Positions 41,201 through 49,443 of a stretch of DNA of 64,000 bases are shown in pieces. Origin of the DNA: Pseudomonas siliginis (GTDB lineage Bacteria; Pseudomonadota; Gammaproteobacteria; Pseudomonadales; Pseudomonadaceae); the NCBI RefSeq assembly GCF_019145195.1, contig NZ_JAHSTW010000001.1, positions 496,001-560,000 of the forward strand, in the 5' to 3' direction. Below the pieces are notes generated by a model. It ran no database searches. It was not told the DNA's origin and saw only the letters and a list, made by a program, of their open reading frames with translations. The translations under genes were made by a program, and so were the position numbers. Within the stretch, counting starts at the first letter, position 1. Every line of letters starts with the position of its first letter.

Positions 41201-44200
41201 AGTCGCCCCGTTCCAGATCAGATTGCGGGTGCGGATCGTCGCGACATCGGTGGCAGCGCCCGAGCCGTAGATGGCCGGGCTACCCAACATCAGATTCTGC
41301 AAACGGCTCTGGCCGGTCTGCGGATCAATGGTGTCGAGGGTCACGCTGCCGAAAAAGTTGAACGCATCGCGGGCCACCAGACTCAGGGTTTCCAGCGCGG
41401 GGGCGCCAGATTGCGTGTCGCCCTGCAACAGGCGATCCAGCACGTTCTGGTTAAGCGTCAGGCCCGCGGGTGTGCGGCCGCTGGCTGCGGCCAGTGCTTG
41501 CGGACTGCCGGCATTGACCACACCGACCGAAAGCCCGAGTTGGCGAGTGCCAAAGCGCACGCTTTCGCCCAGCTCGAAGTCTTTGTCAGTGGCGGCGATG
41601 ATGCTGCCGTTGGAGTACAGCAACGCCGCAGCGGTGCAATCGGCCGTCGGACAGTTGCCGATACGAATGCTCCCGCCCCCGCCATCGGTGGGCGCAAGCA
41701 CCGGCGTCCAGCCGTTGGACACCACCAGCAGGCTGGAGCGCCCCGGTTCGTAGACGAAACCGGCTGCGGCATCATACGGAACGTTACCTCGCCCCAAGGT
41801 ATTGACGCCCGCTCCCGCATCGATGGTGATGCCGCCATTGGCGCTGTTACTGCTCAGCACAACCTCTGGCGCCGAGAGGATCGCGCCTTCGCGCAGACGA
41901 ATCGCCGAGGTATTGCCGATCACCTTGATCGAGCCGCCCTCCGAACCGTAATACACAGTTGGGGTGCCACCGATGGTCAAACGTCCGGCATTCAAGCGGT
42001 TGAGGGTGTCGGCGTACAGCGATACACCGTCGAACCCTGGCGTTCGCGTATGCCCGGCACCGAGAATTTCAAACTCTGCGCCGGTATAACCGCCCTGAAC
42101 GACCGCCGTACCAATGACCCCGCCGCTGGCAGGTTTGAACAGCACCTGCCCGTTGAAATCCAGGGCTGAGTCGTGCTCGCCGCCACTGACCATGCGCAGG
42201 TGCAGCGTGTTGCCGTCCAGCGGCGTGCGGGCGCGCGGCAGACCGCGGCGGGAAGCATCGTTGAGCACAAATTGGCTGAACCCGGTTTCGTTGTACTGTG
42301 AATAGCGCCGCAGCACATCGGCAGACGTCACGATGACCTGGCTGGGCAAACTGTCGCGAATACCGGTGTTGGCAATCGACAGCTGTCCGGCCGTGCTCCA
42401 CGAGCCATTGCGCAACTTCAACGCACTGTCCATCGGCCCCGCAATCGCTTGACCATTGATTTCGACCCGGAAGGCGCCCGGTAACAAGGCAAAGGTCGAT
42501 GGCAACAAGGTGTAGGTGCCGGGTGCCAGTCCGGCAACGCCGGTCCCGAGGGTGATCTGCTGGCCGATACGCGGGTCGACCGCGCCGGCCTCGGCCAGCA
42601 TCGGCGCATAGCGGCTCTGGTCACCGGCGACGATTGCATACACGGGGTTATTGGCCAGCCCCGGCAAACTGAAGGTGCCATCGGTGGCATTGCGTACCAG
42701 CGGATTGAAACGCGCATCGGTGGAGCCACCTCGTCCGGAGACAAAACCGGCACCGCGCAAATCGCCGCCGCCAGAAAGGTCGATGACCGCCCCGGCCTGC
42801 ACATTGGTGTATTGCGCATCAAGGATGACCCCGGAGGTCGCTCCGGCAATGCCATTCAACATCACCGACTTACCGTTGTACCGATAGTCGATACCGTCGG
42901 TGGTTCCTCCATAGGGCATGACCAGTCCGGCGGCGCTGACTGAAGTCACGCTGCCCGGCAGAAGGTGAAGTTCACGGGTTTTGACAATGACGTCATCACC
43001 CAGGGATATCAGCCCCAAAGGCGCACGAATGACGCCGCCCTGCTCGATCTGTCCCGCACTGAGTGTCAGGCTGCCGAACACCGAGTAAGGCAAAGCGGTC
43101 GGCGCCGCCCCGTGATTGCCGATACGCAACGTATGCTCCGGCACCGATCCGGCCATACTCTGATAGCCCACTCGCACCTCAGCCGAGACGCCGCTGGCCG
43201 GGTAGATCTGCGCAGCCCGCATGTGCATGTCACCCGCAGTCCACAGACGGCTGCGCTGCTGTTCATCGGTTGGCGCGAGGAAGCGCAGGTCGCCCTGGCT
43301 GTCGAGCGTGACCAGACCAAAGCCACGGCGGCTGACCGCCAGCGCCGGTGCGGCCGATTGCACCAGAGTCCCTTCGGTGCCGAATGAAAGCGAGTTGCCC
43401 ACGTCCAGCAGGTTCGCGCTGGCGGTGAATTGCGCGCCGGACAACTGCGCTGTCGGATTGCTCATCACCCGCGGACGCACTTTGACTTCCGAGCTCAAAT
43501 AGGTGCCCAGCCCTGACAGGCGCAGGTAAGGTGCGCTGAGGTTGACCCGGGCGCTGTCACTCGCCGACTCTGCCAATGAAAGAGAACCGGCGAACAGGCT
43601 CAGGCCCTGTCCCATGTGCAGGTCGACATCGCCGTCGAACGTCATCAGACCGTTGCTCAGCAGACTCACGCTGTCGAAGCCACCGCTCATCAGCTGATCG
43701 GCACTCAAGCGTGTACGCCCGTAGCGTAAAAGTGGCGAAGCCTCACCGGCTCGCAGCGGCTGCGGCAGTGCCGGCGCTGGCCCTTGGGCAATGATCATTT
43801 CACGTGGCACGCGCACCGCATTGCTCAAGTTCGCGGGACCGTACGCCGGTGTATCCAGAGCGATCTCCAGACGCCCGCCCGCCGCACCTGCACCGCCAGC
43901 ACTGGCCTGCAGACTGCCCTCGATGAACAGACCATTGTAGGAACTCAGGGTGATCCGTCCGCCATCGGTGGCCACACGAGCGGGGCCTTGCCCACCGCTA
44001 TCGAGCACGGCTTGCGCACCAGACGCTTCCAGTCGCGCACCTTGGCGGACGATGACGTAAGCATCGGCAGCGGTCGCCGTGATTTTCTTCACATCGATCT
44101 CGCCACCGACAATGATCGAGCCACCCTTGCCGACCTGGCCGTAGACGCGGCCCAGCGCATCGACGGCGGTCGCTGCCCGACCGGCGACATCGATCAAGGC

Positions 44201-47200
44201 ATGTTCACCGATCCAGATCGAACGGTTGTGCGGGGTCGGATCGGCCTCTTGCAAGGACGTCGCCACATCAATCGCGCCGAACTGCTGTTGACGGATATCG
44301 ACAATACCGCCCCAGGCGTTGAGTTCACCATCAAGCGTGATCTGGCCTGCCCCGCGCAAACCGATGCGCTGGCCGGGATCGACACTGATCCGTGAGCCTT
44401 CGCCAATCGACAACGGACTGCTGGCGGGATCAATCAAGCCAGCAAGCGTCGCGCCGGCCTGCAATGCGACAGAAGCGCCGGCCCTTTGCGTCAAGACGCC
44501 CTTGAGCGGGTCTTCCTGGAATAACGCGGGCGTCCATAGCTCCAGCGCAGCGCGCGGCGACATACCGGACACAATGGTCGAGGCGGATTCGCCAAATCGA
44601 TAGACCGGCATCTGCACATCGATCGCGCTTTGCGCGGCGACCTCCAGCCCCTTCAGACCGATGATGTTGTAGGCGCTGAACCCCGTGCGGAACAGCTCCG
44701 GCGTCAGGCGCAAGGTCTGTTCTTCGGCCACTTCGCCGGAAGCGCCGATCCGCACCTTGCTGGCCTGCACGGTCAAGGTGCCGCCGCCGTTCACGCCATA
44801 GCCCTGCACCTCGCCATCGAGCACCATGCGCGACTGGCCTGGTGCACTGTTGGCGCTGGATTCAAGCGTCACGTCGCCACCCTTGCCGCCACGCGTCTTG
44901 CCGTTGGCCAATACCGCGCCGCCCGACGAAACATCGACCAGACTGCCACTGGCCAGCAGAATGTCGCCGGTACTGCGGATCGACACCGTCCCGCCATTGA
45001 GGTACGCCAGGCCGCCCGCGTCGTCCGGGTTACTCGACAGGTTGCGCCACAGACCGCGTGTCTGCAGCTGCACACCCTGCGCAACCGTCACTCGCGCTTG
45101 CTTGCCTGCTGAAACCTGCAGACTGGTGTCATCACGCCGATCGGTGGCGAGCTGGTTCAAAACGTTGCCCAATTGCAGGCTGCCGCCTTGCGCAATCAGA
45201 TCGGCATTGACCTGCACGTCAGGGCTGAACAGGGTGATGTTGCCACCGTGATCAACCGTCACGCCTTCATTGACTTCAATCGTGTTTTTTGCCGAGATCT
45301 TCAGCGCGCCCAGCGCGAAACCATTGAGCAGCCCGGCATCGAGGAACAGTTTGCCTGCGCGTTCTGCCGCGACCGCGTCGGTCAGCCCTGCGTTCGCTAC
45401 GCTGGCATGCGCGCCCCCCACTTGCACCTGATCGAGCAACGGGTCGAGTTGATAGAGCAGGCCGGCACTGGCAGCGACATAAGCAGCATCGTAACTGCCA
45501 ACCACCAACTGCCCTCGCCGCGCCCGGGCGGTCTGAGTCTGGGCATAGCCGTCCAGACCTGCCCGCGGTGCCTGGATTTGCCGTTCGCCCTGAAACACCT
45601 CACCCAACAGTTGGCCTTCCAGCACGGCGTTGCCCGTGGCGATCACCAACTGGCCGGCATCCCGGCCAACGGTGTACCCCGCTTCCTGGCGACGCGTCGG
45701 CGCGATCAGCGGGCTATAGAAATAATCCGTCTGGCCCCAGCGCTCGCTGTGACTTTCGTAACCTTTGTAAAGACCGTTGTAGAGAATATCGCCCGGCGCA
45801 CGCGACACTTCGTATAACCGCCCGTCCGCACCGCGCAGCCAGCTCTGGCGAATCTCGCCGCCCTGCACATCAAGCGTGCCGCCGGACACATTGATCAGCG
45901 AACCTTTTTCGCTGATCACGTCCTTTCCGGAAAACCGCACCTCACCGCCCTGCGCCATCCATTCACCAACGCCGTGGCCCTGAGTGCCGAGGTATCCGCC
46001 GACCTCCAACAACCCACCGGCGGTGTACCAGCGGTCGGTGGCGTAACCGTTGGTGCCCGCCGGCACGAATACCAGCTCACGGACATCGACCCAGATGTCG
46101 TTACTGTTGAGCGCGCCGTTCTCGCGATTGACCGGCGCATCACGCTGCTCGTTGCCCTGGACGTTGATCTTGATGTTGTTGTTTGCCATCGCCACTTTGA
46201 CGCCGAGGGCGCCGGACACGTCGATCACCGCCCCCTCGCGCAATAGACTGCGCTGTCCGGCGGCAACTGCCACCTGCCCACCGGTGGCAAGGGTGATCGA
46301 ACCGCTTTTGAATTCGACGGTGCCGCCGCTGCCGATGTCGATGCGTGACTGATCGCTGCGGATCCGGTTGTTGGCATTGACGCCGGTCAGCGCCGCCTCG
46401 CGCTGGCTGTCCAGGGCCGTGAGATCACTGCTGTCGAGCAGAATCGCACTGACGCCATTTTCGCCCAGGGTCACACGGCCTTGGGCGTCGCTGGCCGGAT
46501 TGAGCAGATGCACGGTGCCGCGCGTCGCCACCGAAGTGCTCGCCAGCAGCACACCGTTTTGCATAACGTCGCGGCCGGTCAGGGTGATGTCGCCGGTGGA
46601 TGCCTGGATCAGGCCGGTGTTGCTGACTTTGCCCGAGCTGTCAGCCTTGAAACCGGGAATGACCTCACTGCCGAAGGTGGTTGAATAACCATTACCGTCG
46701 GTGCCCGAGCCCTTGCGGATATAGAAACGGTCCCCCGCACCCAGCACCGTCTGACCTTTGGCCGTACTGATCGAGCCGTCGTTCTGCACGTCCTGGCCGA
46801 GCAGCAAGGTATAGCCGCCGGCGTCGGTGGAGAGCGCAGGTTGATGCGTTTGTATGGCTGCGCCACGCTCCACCAGGACTTTGCCAGCAGCGTCGGTAAA
46901 GGTTGGCTGACTGCCGGTGCTGTCGAAATACAGACCTCGATCGCGAAATTGTGCATCGGTCATGTTCGCGGCTGCCGCTACCAGATTTCGCACATTGACC
47001 TGGCTGCCACCGCTGAAGACGATGCCGTTGCGGTTGATCAGCATCACCGTGCCGTCCGCTTTGATCTGCCCCTGAATCTGGCTGGCGCGTGCGCTCGGAT
47101 CGTTGACGCGATTGAGCACCGCCCAGTTGGCCTGCTGGGCAAATTCCACTGTGGTATTGCGGCCGACGTTGAACGTTTCCCAATTGAGAATCGCCTTGTC

Positions 47201-47701
47201 GGCGGTCTGCTCGATCTTCACCGTGGTCTTGCCGTCGGCCTGGGTTTGTTGCGGGCCTTTGGCGTTCATCCAGCCCTGGCTCAGGCTGTTATCGACCTTC
47301 AGGCCGCCCTCGCCCAATCCGTCCGGAACCACTTGCACACTGCCCAATGCGGCGGCACGTCCAGCGGCTTGTGCGGCCTGCTGAGCAGCAATCGCTGCCA
47401 CGGTGTTATTGAGCGTCTGCAAAGAGCGCTGCAACTGCTGGCTGGCCCGTTGCTGCTGTGCCAGCGGTGGGGTCATCCCCGGCAGACCGCTCCCACCCGG
47501 ACGCGACGCCGAAGCCTGCTGCGCTGCGCCCTTCGCGGCAAACCAGGTGGAACTGAACGCTGTCGCCGCCTCGGCACTGCCGGCCACCAGACACAAGGCG
47601 ACGGCTTGCGCCAATGGCTTGAGCAGCCACTGTGCGGGATCGCCCGCGCCACGTTTGATCGGCCGGATACGGTTACTGTGACGGGAGGTGCGAGCAAGCA
47701 T
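35216..47701 (-). CDS. pdtA: Giant two-partner-secretion exoprotein, PdtA-like (TpsA)
   Basis: About 4,161 residues. An extended signal peptide (IRPIKRGAGDP...LAQAVALCLVAGSAEA, cleavage near 45) leads into a filamentous-haemagglutinin TPS domain (about 130-260: ILNWETFNVGRNTTVEF, LINRNGIVFSGGSQVNVRNLVA). The rest is a very long run of beta-helix-type repeats (SGGTLDVQGGEI, GSLLIRAGGNLDIYGS), ending in a DUF3739-like region. In P. aeruginosa PdtA sits beside lapA/lapB and hxc genes and is made under phosphate starvation; here the neighbours are the same. I chose the ATG at 47701 after AAAGGACC. No TpsB (FhaC-like) partner is in the window. Confidence 0.9.
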   Translation of the reverse strand: MLARTSRHSNRIRPIKRGAGDPAQWLLKPLAQAVALCLVAGSAEAATAFSSTWFAAKGAAQQASASRPGGSGLPGMTPPLAQQQRASQQLQRSLQTLNNTVAAIAAQQAAQAAGRAAALGSVQVVPDGLGEGGLKVDNSLSQGWMNAKGPQQTQADGKTTVKIEQTADKAILNWETFNVGRNTTVEFAQQANWAVLNRVNDPSARASQIQGQIKADGTVMLINRNGIVFSGGSQVNVRNLVAAAANMTDAQFRDRGLYFDSTGSQPTFTDAAGKVLVERGAAIQTHQPALSTDAGGYTLLLGQDVQNDGSISTAKGQTVLGAGDRFYIRKGSGTDGNGYSTTFGSEVIPGFKADSSGKVSNTGLIQASTGDITLTGRDVMQNGVLLASTSVATRGTVHLLNPASDAQGRVTLGENGVSAILLDSSDLTALDSQREAALTGVNANNRIRSDQSRIDIGSGGTVEFKSGSITLATGGQVAVAAGQRSLLREGAVIDVSGALGVKVAMANNNIKINVQGNEQRDAPVNRENGALNSNDIWVDVRELVFVPAGTNGYATDRWYTAGGLLEVGGYLGTQGHGVGEWMAQGGEVRFSGKDVISEKGSLINVSGGTLDVQGGEIRQSWLRGADGRLYEVSRAPGDILYNGLYKGYESHSERWGQTDYFYSPLIAPTRRQEAGYTVGRDAGQLVIATGNAVLEGQLLGEVFQGERQIQAPRAGLDGYAQTQTARARRGQLVVGSYDAAYVAASAGLLYQLDPLLDQVQVGGAHASVANAGLTDAVAAERAGKLFLDAGLLNGFALGALKISAKNTIEVNEGVTVDHGGNITLFSPDVQVNADLIAQGGSLQLGNVLNQLATDRRDDTSLQVSAGKQARVTVAQGVQLQTRGLWRNLSSNPDDAGGLAYLNGGTVSIRSTGDILLASGSLVDVSSGGAVLANGKTRGGKGGDVTLESSANSAPGQSRMVLDGEVQGYGVNGGGTLTVQASKVRIGASGEVAEEQTLRLTPELFRTGFSAYNIIGLKGLEVAAQSAIDVQMPVYRFGESASTIVSGMSPRAALELWTPALFQEDPLKGVLTQRAGASVALQAGATLAGLIDPASSPLSIGEGSRISVDPGQRIGLRGAGQITLDGELNAWGGIVDIRQQQFGAIDVATSLQEADPTPHNRSIWIGEHALIDVAGRAATAVDALGRVYGQVGKGGSIIVGGEIDVKKITATAADAYVIVRQGARLEASGAQAVLDSGGQGPARVATDGGRITLSSYNGLFIEGSLQASAGGAGAAGGRLEIALDTPAYGPANLSNAVRVPREMIIAQGPAPALPQPLRAGEASPLLRYGRTRLSADQLMSGGFDSVSLLSNGLMTFDGDVDLHMGQGLSLFAGSLSLAESASDSARVNLSAPYLRLSGLGTYLSSEVKVRPRVMSNPTAQLSGAQFTASANLLDVGNSLSFGTEGTLVQSAAPALAVSRRGFGLVTLDSQGDLRFLAPTDEQQRSRLWTAGDMHMRAAQIYPASGVSAEVRVGYQSMAGSVPEHTLRIGNHGAAPTALPYSVFGSLTLSAGQIEQGGVIRAPLGLISLGDDVIVKTRELHLLPGSVTSVSAAGLVMPYGGTTDGIDYRYNGKSVMLNGIAGATSGVILDAQYTNVQAGAVIDLSGGGDLRGAGFVSGRGGSTDARFNPLVRNATDGTFSLPGLANNPVYAIVAGDQSRYAPMLAEAGAVDPRIGQQITLGTGVAGLAPGTYTLLPSTFALLPGAFRVEINGQAIAGPMDSALKLRNGSWSTAGQLSIANTGIRDSLPSQVIVTSADVLRRYSQYNETGFSQFVLNDASRRGLPRARTPLDGNTLHLRMVSGGEHDSALDFNGQVLFKPASGGVIGTAVVQGGYTGAEFEILGAGHTRTPGFDGVSLYADTLNRLNAGRLTIGGTPTVYYGSEGGSIKVIGNTSAIRLREGAILSAPEVVLSSNSANGGITIDAGAGVNTLGRGNVPYDAAAGFVYEPGRSSLLVVSNGWTPVLAPTDGGGGSIRIGNCPTADCTAAALLYSNGSIIAATDKDFELGESVRFGTRQLGLSVGVVNAGSPQALAAASGRTPAGLTLNQNVLDRLLQGDTQSGAPALETLSLVARDAFNFFGSVTLDTIDPQTGQSRLQNLMLGSPAIYGSGAATDVATIRTRNLIWNGATQAPGTVVNDGAGNGHGTLDIQAQRIELGYGPNPQPNGLDRNNRLALGFANVNFNASERITANHKGSLAVYESQGAYDAVKGFSYSGGNLNLRTPLLTGEAASVSELKAGNNLTLSGSATTAAADALGAQLSLTARSVVLDSRIVLASGKLLVNAEDDLLLGSGAQVDMAGRVLPFNDVQKYSWGGDVSLQSNNGNIRQLAGSRIDLSAVNNQAGQLNVVALATDAGQVDLQGQIVGSSSGYYDAGGTWVPYKAGGVDIRAQRLAGDLSQAFASLNLRLNAGGVVGSRSFQFKQGNLRIGNELKAGQVNVSVDNGNLTVDGVIDASGERVGSIRLAGKNGLNLTGNALLDAHGRVLRVDSYGKIIDAPNRAMVELNSGDGVLTLAAGARIDLRHGTDAVPGNQAGQRDDVLRGTLELNAPRLGGGDIAVDASGTLSIQGARSIGLNAVRSYSDAADGTDPAASGRPYQVIDQAYLDRIHSDSSGFIDAALGNSDLLQRKLAGLNNSTYADAFHLRPGVEIVSKTADGDLVVQGDLDLSGYRYASLNPHTRRTSVYGSGEAGSLLIRAGGNLDIYGSINDGFAPPPETVDDAGWKLLPGIQPFGGDLIVPGSGVSLAEGTLFPVGATLNYDLPIQAATLAAGTVLPVQSTLAAPYVLQGGTVLAGDVHDAAGNLMYAAGTLLDNAVTLPTGSRLGAGIRLNNATALQALLWPKGVPLPGAVDADNKTVGVVLNGTLALLRGSLIPSMTNVKLADGTVFLDLRPANGNQQGRNWAIASMLPAGSASWSMRMVAGADLTAADSRSVKPQASVGNLQMADTHYGVSMIEVAGKLVWAVDNEYGFTPYEPVPEEYLVLCDIAPGSCAPMARSVWAPGNWMGMPDYTPMNDDELFWCSIDPALCIENNPSKSAQAHTQMFSVLRTGTGDLDLMAAGNLSMASPFGVYTAGTQSADVDARYNQPRGRLSADGSVLGSAGSDYEKWVDGGSANLYQAWYPQMGGNLTINAGGSVSGDVLGRRSVATGDGTREQVPSVAVGNWLWRQGTGNNDVPTAWWINFGSYAAQPLPALGEETRPYLVGFTGFGTLGGGNISLSAGGDAGMLKAMGDDRYASYPRSQGLIVAVGSTGRVDSDGNLQLTGGGDLDIRLGGVLNPSLQARAGLAGTGTPTHDLQGALINLRGAAQLTGAALGGINLQYGASALFHDPRETRAFDPFNSTASNASGGLVLIPGDSGMRLNTRGDLVLGGAADPGRVRLQNSTPFTTADGIYHAGGGLSGFSLWTDHTAIDLFSAGGNLTPSTQLMETTGQDPVAGLNGSPTDDRFVFPSILRAVAGQGSIYAGPSAAYGIGNPAPALAWSLLLAPSSAGQLELIAGDSIYAGGYAINQSGASPAALATPFAPAFNGYGNNQSARPITTNAGSDGVLAQTNSRYPLFAFGPDSYSGLSSVQGPARFYALTGDLVGIRTGETLAFATTKRTWYESAGPVWMVAGRDIVASGTNLGQPTFAPVGGMSRNNEQIASTGNLFVHNDARDISRVSAGRDILYSSFDIAGPGVLDVNAGRNILMEDRASITSLGPVVAGDQRPGASIVMQAGAGAQGPDYSRFIARYLNPQNVADSAVALSAQPGKVVKTYVEELQSWLSLGYGFKGGDEQAQAFFAALPSTEQAIFARQVYFAELRAGGLEYTDASGPRTGSYLRGRNAIAALFPTTDVAGNPIRYDGDITMYGGAGVKTLFGGDIQMLTPGGGQVFGIEGAAPPSTAGIITQGSGDIQLYSQGSILLGQSRIMTTFGGSILGWSAEGDINAGRGSKTTVVYTPPKRVYDTWGNVTLSPSVPSTGAGIATLNPIAEVAPGNIDLIAPLGTIDAGEAGIRVSGNVNIAALTVVNAANISVQGKATGVPVVSAVNTGAITSASSAASSATQAAEDVARQQQAAARQNQASVFNVQVLSFGNEQLAPSRDGASRTPATGYNPDSPVQVLGAGALDEQAKQQLTEEERGQLTL

Positions 47702-47820
47702 CACTACAGGTCCTTTTGGGTGGCAGGTCGGATCAGCCCTGCTGTTACGACATAGGCAGTTGGCGAGCCTCACGACCGAACGGATGTCACACAAACTTCA
47801 TGTTCGAGGAGTAAATCGGC

Positions 47821-47849
47821 AAAAAAAAACAGCAGCCCGAAGGCTGCTG
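47821..47849 (-). terminator. Terminator of the DING/PstS-like gene
   Basis: CAGCAGCC pairs perfectly with GGCTGCTG around CGAA, then nine T residues on the minus strand, 27 bases past the stop. It separates this gene from the giant exoprotein gene. Confidence 0.95.
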
Positions 47850-47875
47850 CCGTTTCATTGCAGTTGAGACAAGGC

Positions 47876-48979
47876 TTACAAAGGACGACCAATGCCGTTG
47901 CAGGCGTTGGCGTTGTTGATGTCCAGGTTATTGCCCGAGGTGTTGGTGATGAAGTTGGCGGTCACAGCGGTTTTCCAGTTGTTGGGAACCGGCGTGAAGC
48001 TGTGGGCGACGGTGGCGACGTTGTTGCCCGGGTTGCTGTAGTGGGTGGTCAGGAAGTTGCGCACGGCGGTGGCCACGGCTGCATCTTTGTAGCACTGGCC
48101 GAAGATGAAGTTGGTGTAAGCCACAATCGGGTAACCGCTTGCCGGGTTAGGCACGACCGGGGCCCAGCCAGCCGGGTTGGCAGGTGCGCTTGGCACCGGT
48201 GCAGTGCTCAGCGCCAGCGTCACGTTAGCGTTGGTTGGCTGGACGCCATTGACGCGGGCAACCACAGCGTTGCTGGTGGCGTTCACGCCGTCCGGCCCCA
48301 CATAGCCGATCGAACCGTCCACGGCGTTCACCGCAGTGGCCACATCAGCGGTGTTGGCTACGCCGACCCAAGTCGATGGCAGCGCGGAACCGGCCGGCAG
48401 ACGAGCGTTGGTGAAGGTGGAGTTGACGGCGAATTTGCCTGGGCAAACGGCGTTCAGGTGGCGACTGAGGATTTCAGTGGTGCCACTGGACACGCTGCGG
48501 TAAACCACACGGATCGGCGTGCTGTCGGCGTTACCCAGCAGAGCGCCCCAAGTGGTGGCGGTGCCCGACAGCGCATCACACAGTTGAGCGCTGGTCAGGT
48601 TAAGCGCGGTCTGACCGGATTTTTTGTACGGAATGGCAACCGAAGTGGCCACCGATGGCAGCTGGATCAACGGGCCGTACGAAGCACCGAAGTTGGTGGT
48701 GTAGGTGCTGAGTTCCGAAGCGCTGAGGATCGAGTCGCTAGCGGCGAAGTGCACGGTGCCGGTGGTGCTGAACTGGGCAGCGTTGTTGGTCAGGAAAGCG
48801 CTTTTGCCGACGCCGCTACCGGTCACGGCGTAGCTGAAGTTGGCAGGCAGGATGCTGTTGGCAGAACCTTTGTACAGCGCGGCAGGCAGCGAGGCGCCAC
48901 CACCGGTTACGGCCATGGCCTGGGCGGAAGCCAGAGCGGCGACGGTCAGTGAGGCGGCGATCAGAGTGCGCTTGAACAT
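47876..48979 (-). CDS. DING/PstS-like secreted phosphate-binding protein (LapA/LapB-type)
   Basis: 367 residues with a Sec signal (FKRTLIAASLTVAALASAQAMA). The mature start VTGGGASLPAALYKGS matches DING proteins and P. aeruginosa LapA/LapB-type proteins, which are PstS-fold and are secreted by the Hxc type II system. The phosphate-site wording FAASDSILS and RSVSSGTTEIL fits PstS. I chose the ATG at 48979 after AAAAGGAG; an upstream in-frame start adds 11 poor residues. It lies between gspF and pdtA, as do lapA/lapB in P. aeruginosa. No convincing Pho box was found. Confidence 0.85.
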   Translation of the reverse strand: MFKRTLIAASLTVAALASAQAMAVTGGGASLPAALYKGSANSILPANFSYAVTGSGVGKSAFLTNNAAQFSTTGTVHFAASDSILSASELSTYTTNFGASYGPLIQLPSVATSVAIPYKKSGQTALNLTSAQLCDALSGTATTWGALLGNADSTPIRVVYRSVSSGTTEILSRHLNAVCPGKFAVNSTFTNARLPAGSALPSTWVGVANTADVATAVNAVDGSIGYVGPDGVNATSNAVVARVNGVQPTNANVTLALSTAPVPSAPANPAGWAPVVPNPASGYPIVAYTNFIFGQCYKDAAVATAVRNFLTTHYSNPGNNVATVAHSFTPVPNNWKTAVTANFITNTSGNNLDINNANACNGIGRPL

Positions 48980-49309
48980 GAAGAATCTCCTTTTCAACTT
49001 GGTTTGGAACACAGGTTTCGGAAGGCTTGCATGACACCGGGAGGGTCCACCGCAGTGGAGCCGCAGGGAGAAATTCGCAGCTTCCGGTGACAGATAAAGG
49101 AAAAAACCTCGGGAGCTGCGGGGGGATTTTGGTGCGGATTTCTCGGGTGTTTGCGGTGGGTTGCGGCGCGTCTGGATCGGGGGTTTGGCTGAATCGGGCT
49201 GGAGCCGTTGGCGGGTGGTTGCAGATGACAGAATGGAGAACCCGAGGATGGGCGGATTGGGGCTCGGTGGTAGGCAGACCGGTGAAAGTTATTTGGGAAA
49301 TTTGTTGGC

Positions 49310-49425
49310 TGGAATGGCCCAATCGCTGGCAAGCCAGCTCCCACAGGGGTGCAGTGTTGTTAATGCAATCTGGGGTACAACACAAAAACCTGTGGGAGCT
49401 GGCTTGCCAGCGATGAGGCCCGACC
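49310..49425. repeat. REPIN of a second REP family
   Basis: AATCGCTGGCAAGCCAGCTC and its inverse (GAGCTGGCTTGCCAGCGAT) are the outer arms of a REP pair around a ~45-base centre. It sits in the 460-base gap between gspF and the DING-like gene; the rest of the gap (48980-49309) holds the gene's promoter region and no further gene. Confidence 0.9.
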
Positions 49426-49443
49426 AGACAACATCAGACTGGG

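Noticed and set aside
40148..42169. A 673-codon plus-strand open frame, and several others over 200 codons, within the giant exoprotein gene
   Set aside because: They are antisense frames created by GC-rich codon bias of the real minus-strand gene; the products are low-complexity, have no domains and lack ribosome sites.
48980..49140. Pho box upstream of the DING/PstS-like gene
   Set aside because: Only isolated half-sites resembling TGTCA were seen, without the paired spacing of a Pho box.
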